A DNA stretch of 64,000 nt, taken from Phycisphaerae bacterium. GTDB taxonomy: Bacteria; Planctomycetota; Phycisphaerae; Phycisphaerales; UBA1924. The translations under genes were made by a program, and so were the position numbers. The notes beneath the pieces were generated by a model, which had not been told where the DNA came from, searched no databases, and saw only the letters and a program-made list of their open reading frames with translations. Every line of letters begins with the position of its first letter. Position 1 is the stretch's first letter. Positions 61,991 through 64,000 of this stretch are shown in pieces. The stretch spans positions 141,506 through 205,505 of the forward strand of contig JAUIHS010000006.1 of NCBI GenBank assembly GCA_030432255.1, read 5' to 3'.

Positions 61991-62971
61991 TCAGTGTCGT
62001 TCACTCACGAATGCGATGCGGCTGCCGTGTCGGCTGGAGCGGAACTCCAGTTCCTTCGGCCGACCGACGGCCTCCCGGATGGCGTCGTGCTTTTCCGGCG
62101 GGGCCATGACGAGCAGGAAGCCGCCGCCGCCTGCGCCGAGGAGTTTGCCGCCCTGGGCGCCGGCCTTGCGGGCGGCGGTGTACCACTCGTCCACCATCTG
62201 CTGCGAGATGCCGAAGCCGAGGGAACGCTTGAGTTCCCAGGCCTTGTGGAGTGTCGCGCCGAACTGGTCGAGGTCCTGCGTGCTGGTGACGAGGTCCTTG
62301 AGTTCCGCGGCGAGGTCGCGCATCTCACGAAGCACGGTGCGCTTGTCGGCGGTACCGGCGGACTGCTTCTTCAGGATGGAATCCGCATCACGTTGCTGAT
62401 CGGTGTAGAGGAGGAGGATGCGCTCGTCGAGGGCGTCCATGAAGTCGCGCGAGACAGGGAGGGGCTGGACGTCCACGGAGTGATCCGGGTTGAAGCGGAT
62501 GTAGTTGAGTCCGCCGTACGCCGCGGCGTACTGATCCTGTCGTCCGATGGGCTTGCCGAGGATGTCGATTTCGATGTCGCAGGACTCGGCGGCGAGTTGC
62601 TCTGCGGAGACGACCCTGCCGCTGTAGGCATACAGGGCGTTGAGGACACCGACGGTGAGCGTGGATGATGAGCCCATGCCGGTGCCTGCGGGGACGTCGC
62701 CGATGGTGGTGACTTCGACGGGCGTGGTGACGCCGGTCATCTTCATGGCTTCGCGGACGAGTTCGTGCTCGAGCGCGTCGACATTCGGGACGGTTTCCGT
62801 ACGGGAATAGGCAACACGGATGTCGTTCTTGAAACGTCCGTGGATGGTGACGTAGATGTGGCGATCGATGGAGACGCTGATGACAGCGCCGAATTCGTCC
62901 TGGTAGAAGGCGGGCAGGTCGGTGCCTCCCCCGGCGAAACTCACCCGAAAGGGGGTCTGCGAAATGATCAT
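61991..62971 (-). CDS. hddA: D-glycero-D-manno-heptose 7-phosphate kinase HddA (GHMP kinase)
   Basis: 326 residues; the ATG at 62971 follows GGAG by five bases. GHMP-kinase motifs: SFAGGGTDLPAF at the N-terminus, the ATP loop PAGTGMGSSSTL and the C-terminal GAGGGGFLL. It phosphorylates heptose-7-phosphate at C1. Use of a GHMP kinase rather than the HldE ribokinase-type enzyme points to GDP-heptose for surface glycan, not ADP-heptose for enterobacterial LPS. The gmhA start lies 22 bp after its stop. Confidence 0.9.
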   Translation of the reverse strand: MIISQTPFRVSFAGGGTDLPAFYQDEFGAVISVSIDRHIYVTIHGRFKNDIRVAYSRTETVPNVDALEHELVREAMKMTGVTTPVEVTTIGDVPAGTGMGSSSTLTVGVLNALYAYSGRVVSAEQLAAESCDIEIDILGKPIGRQDQYAAAYGGLNYIRFNPDHSVDVQPLPVSRDFMDALDERILLLYTDQQRDADSILKKQSAGTADKRTVLREMRDLAAELKDLVTSTQDLDQFGATLHKAWELKRSLGFGISQQMVDEWYTAARKAGAQGGKLLGAGGGGFLLVMAPPEKHDAIREAVGRPKELEFRSSRHGSRIAFVSERH

Positions 62972-63110
62972 CGGCGCTCCACGTCTTGCTGGCGGTCGTA
63001 TCTCACTCCCGAATCATCGGAATCGACCGATGGCGCGGGTTCCTCCATCTGAATCCCGGGTTGAGCGGGGCTCGCCAGTGTAACGCCGTCCGACGGCCTC
63101 GGGTTCGGTA

Positions 63111-64000
63111 TCAGTGGGCGGAGGCCGCAGGAACCCCCTGTTTCGGGAGCATGAAGCGGGTGGGACATGTGAGGGTATCGATAAGAAGCCGCTGCGACCG
63201 GGTGAGAGCGCTCTTGTAGGCGACGTCTTCGCGGATCGTGCTCTCCTGCGAGCGTCGCATGCCGTTGCCACCGAGGTTGTGTCGGACGCGGCCGCCCCAC
63301 TGCATCTGCTCCGGCTCGAACTTGAGTCCCAGCCAGGCGATGAGGTCTCGGATCACGGATTCGGGGTCGCTGGTGAGGCGTTCATAGCGGCAGACGGGGT
63401 AGGACCTGCCCTTGAGTGTGCGGCGGATCTGCCAGGTTCTGCGGGTGAAGTGGAGGGAGGAGATGACGGGCGATTCGTTGCGCTTGATCTTGGAGTAGAT
63501 GAAGGCGCGGGCGGGTCGGATGAGGTGGATGGGCCGGACATCGATGCCGTCGATCCTGAGGAGTCCCTCGAGTCGTTTGGGGGCCTTGGATGAGTCGACG
63601 ATGTAATCGCATCCGGAGGCGGTGGCGACGGCTTCGTAGAGGGCCTTGTTCCAGCGCGGCCATTCGGGGTTGTCGTAGTCGCGGAAGTCGAGGTCCTTGA
63701 GGGAGAGGCCGGACTGGGCCTGGATGATGGGTTCGACGCTGGTCCAGAAGGGGCATTCCCAGATGGTGGGCGCCTCGCACGTGCACTCATTGCCGAATTT
63801 GGACTTGGCGTTCTTCTCCTTGAGCATGTGCGCATAGTTGCGGACGTTGATGACCTCCGACCCCTGGGCCTGTCGGCGGTAGAAATGGGACTCGATAGTA
63901 ACCGCCGGTACGCCGTCGCCGTCACCATCCGCCACTTTGTAAGCGTCCGCGAGACGATCTGCCGCGCCTTCGAATCGCGAACCGAAATCCACCAGCGCTG
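63111..64000 (-). CDS. Sulfotransferase-like protein, 5' end outside window
   Basis: The frame stays open to the window edge; a GTG at 63992 is available but the protein would lack the N-terminal PAPS-binding loop, so the gene is cut. The visible part has the family features: a Cys-rich CTCEAPTIWECPFW near the start, the 3'-phosphate region YIVDSSKAPKRLEGL, and IHLIRPARAFIYSKIKRN. The predicted role is adding sulfate from PAPS to a glycan or lipid. It runs in the same direction as the heptose genes, 139 bp upstream of hddA, and may modify the same glycan. Confidence 0.8.
   Translation of the reverse strand, partial: ALVDFGSRFEGAADRLADAYKVADGDGDGVPAVTIESHFYRRQAQGSEVINVRNYAHMLKEKNAKSKFGNECTCEAPTIWECPFWTSVEPIIQAQSGLSLKDLDFRDYDNPEWPRWNKALYEAVATASGCDYIVDSSKAPKRLEGLLRIDGIDVRPIHLIRPARAFIYSKIKRNESPVISSLHFTRRTWQIRRTLKGRSYPVCRYERLTSDPESVIRDLIAWLGLKFEPEQMQWGGRVRHNLGGNGMRRSQESTIREDVAYKSALTRSQRLLIDTLTCPTRFMLPKQGVPAASAH

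Noticed and set aside
1..64000. tRNA, rRNA, CRISPR, IS elements, prophage or integration sites
   Set aside because: No cloverleaf, rRNA-like, spaced-repeat, transposase or integrase sequence was recognised; intergenic gaps are short and accounted for.

Overview
The window is a GC-rich bacterial chromosome segment with about 39 protein genes on both strands. I see no RNA genes, CRISPR array, insertion sequence or prophage. It fits a planctomycete of the class Phycisphaerae. The reasons are: eight exported proteins end in a paired EF-hand/dockerin-like module of the type GDxxGDxxVDFDDLNxVLxNWG; there is a pseudopilin with the planctomycete H-X9-DG signature; an HzsA-like haem protein and cysteine-rich exported proteins are present; and a complete Bat operon and a metal transporter whose permeases carry DtxR-like tails are found. 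Taxonomy is inferred from these family traits, not from a marker-gene search.

Layout. 1-3003: the end of one secreted M14 carboxypeptidase-like protein and a complete paralogue, in tandem. 3052-8364 (minus): rimO, an FG-GAP/ASPIC protein and a PKD/cysteine-rich exported protein. 8471-14341 (minus): a 1956-residue alpha-2-macroglobulin with an intact thioester motif. 14498-19096 (minus): a four-gene, overlapping Mn/Zn-type ABC importer operon (binding protein, ATPase, two permeases each fused to a DtxR-like domain), with a perfect 14-bp palindrome in its leader. 19299-22493 (minus): an exported beta-propeller/cytochrome c protein. 22842-28275 (plus): pseudopilin, sensor kinase, NtrC-type regulator and dockerin-like exported protein, three of them translationally coupled. 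28402-34771: divergent GH57/starch-binding protein and HzsA-like haem protein. 34802-37888 (minus): a multi-PAS hybrid kinase with a degenerate receiver. 38158-39363: small unknown genes, one exported and His/Cys-rich. 39623-41185 (plus): a helical-repeat protein and a sigma-70-like protein with a C-terminal membrane segment. 41296-51583 (minus): MoxR, DUF58, a lipoprotein, BatA, BatB, BatC, BatD, BatE, and an upstream membrane protein. 51629-57793: purF, a zinc-free-type rpsD, a membrane-anchored SurA/PpiD-like protein and an FHA-GspE fusion. 57876-64000 (minus): a surface-glycan cluster with GDP-heptose synthesis (HddA, GmhA, an HddC-GmhB fusion), GalE, a GT4 glycosyltransferase and a sulfotransferase cut by the window edge.

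How it fits together. Much of the segment builds and controls the cell surface: secreted enzymes and haem proteins share one C-terminal module, secretion/pilus parts (pseudopilin, FHA-GspE) and a chaperone-like foldase are present, and a heptose-based glycan cluster closes the window. The most unusual items are the doubled permease-DtxR fusion, the shared FDDLN module, the membrane-tailed sigma-like protein, and the pseudopilin/two-component/dockerin operon.
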